Assembly: GCA_023954795.1 (NCBI GenBank)
Contig: JAGSHA010000173.1
Location: forward strand, 1 to 6,833
Origin: Oceanospirillaceae bacterium
GTDB taxonomy: Bacteria > Pseudomonadota > Gammaproteobacteria > Pseudomonadales > Balneatricaceae
Length of the DNA: 6,833 nucleotides
Direction: 5' to 3'
The translations under genes were made by a program, and so were the position numbers. Positions within the stretch are counted from its first letter, which is position 1. Every line of letters starts with the position of its first letter. The notes beneath the pieces are model-generated. The model was not told the origin of the DNA and did no database searches. It was given only the letters and a program-made list of their open reading frames with translations. Shown in pieces: positions 6,543 through 6,833 of the stretch.

Positions 6543-6703
6543 TTATCCACACACTACTTTGTCACTAAGGCTATCCACTGGGGTAGCCTTTTTTATGAGC
6601 GCTTGTGCATAACAATTTATCCCACGAAACATGCTGTGGATGGTTGTTGATGTCTATGTTGCAGATGTTATGCACAGGCGGTGCGGCGACCGTTTTATAC
6701 CCA
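6543..6703. promoter_or_regulatory. Cluster of DnaA boxes
   Basis: Three exact matches to the DnaA box TTATNCACA are present: TTATCCACA at 6543-6551 (plus), TTATGCACA on the minus strand at 6604-6612, and TTATGCACA at 6668-6676 (plus). Two or three weaker copies lie between or beside them: CTATCCACT at 6571-6579, CCATCCACA on the minus strand at 6635-6643, and TTATACCCA at 6695-6703. Three exact boxes in about 135 bp is far beyond chance. The region starts 22 bp after the propeller gene and also contains its terminator. No strongly AT-rich unwinding element stands out, so this may be a DnaA-titration or regulatory site rather than a full origin. Confidence 0.7.
6567..6594 (+). terminator. Rho-independent terminator of the propeller gene
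   Basis: AAGGCTATCC (6567-6576) pairs with GGGTAGCCTT (6581-6590) over 10 bp, including one T-G wobble, around a 4-nt loop. The right arm runs directly into a T-tract (6589-6594). It lies 46 bp after the stop codon at 6520. Confidence 0.93.
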
Positions 6704-6806
6704 GAAGCATTGATCTACAGAGTACACCACTGCCCTGCCCTTTCCTCGCTTTCCCTGTCTGCTTGCAGTACCGGTGCGCGGATGAGCGGCCTGTGCCTCT
6801 GGTGAA

Positions 6807-6833
6807 TTATTTGCGCTTTTTCTTCGGCGGCGA
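6807..6833 (-). CDS. Possible C-terminal tail of a leftward gene entering from the right edge
   Basis: Read leftward, the last bases give SPPKKKRK followed by TAA (6809-6807). A lysine/arginine-rich tail is a common end for nucleic-acid-binding proteins, but eight codons cannot identify a family and the frame could be chance. If real, the gene converges on the propeller gene and the DnaA boxes sit between two gene ends. Confidence 0.3.
   Translation of the reverse strand, partial: SPPKKKRK

Noticed and set aside
6605..6805. 66-codon rightward open frame after the terminator
   Set aside because: No ribosome-binding site, Cys-rich unlikely composition, and it runs through the DnaA boxes.

Overview
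The window looks like chromosomal DNA of a free-living, probably aquatic gammaproteobacterium. This rests on a sigma-54 (-24/-12) promoter, E. coli-type DnaA boxes, a diguanylate cyclase with two fused periplasmic binding domains, and a large repeat protein of the kind common in marine proteobacteria. Base composition is roughly balanced. No rRNA, tRNA, CRISPR, IS element or phage gene was seen. The assignment comes from family resemblance, not from a database search.

Layout from left to right: (1) 15-456 holds a compact leftward unit. A near-consensus sigma-54 promoter (339-355, minus) drives a 39-residue, all-hydrophobic membrane protein (170-289, minus). Its structured 3' leader-like tail contains a long hairpin (110-161) and ends in a strong intrinsic terminator (15-41). 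A perfect 14-bp palindrome (443-456) lies about 100 bp upstream of the promoter, where an enhancer-binding activator would bind. (2) 581-3260 is a leftward two-gene unit: a membrane-anchored diguanylate cyclase with NMT1/THI5-like and SBP_bac_3-like periplasmic sensor domains, followed 34 bp later by a small VanZ-like membrane protein. (3) 3261-3739 is a divergent intergenic region with a possible sigma-28 type promoter on the minus strand. (4) 3740-6520 (plus) encodes a 926-residue repeat protein. It is best read as two seven-bladed beta-propellers joined by a Gly-rich linker, plus a C-terminal beta-rich domain like those ending giant type I-secreted adhesins. A strong terminator follows at 6567-6594. 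(5) 6543-6703 holds a cluster of DnaA boxes between this gene and what may be the tail of a convergent gene at the right edge.

The most notable items are the small sigma-54-controlled protein, the twin-propeller architecture with matching half-blades at the ends and at the linker, and the DnaA-box cluster in a non-promoter position. The cyclase probably links an external small-molecule signal to c-di-GMP. The secreted-looking propeller protein next to it could be a surface or matrix protein of the same lifestyle switch, but nothing in the sequence proves that link.
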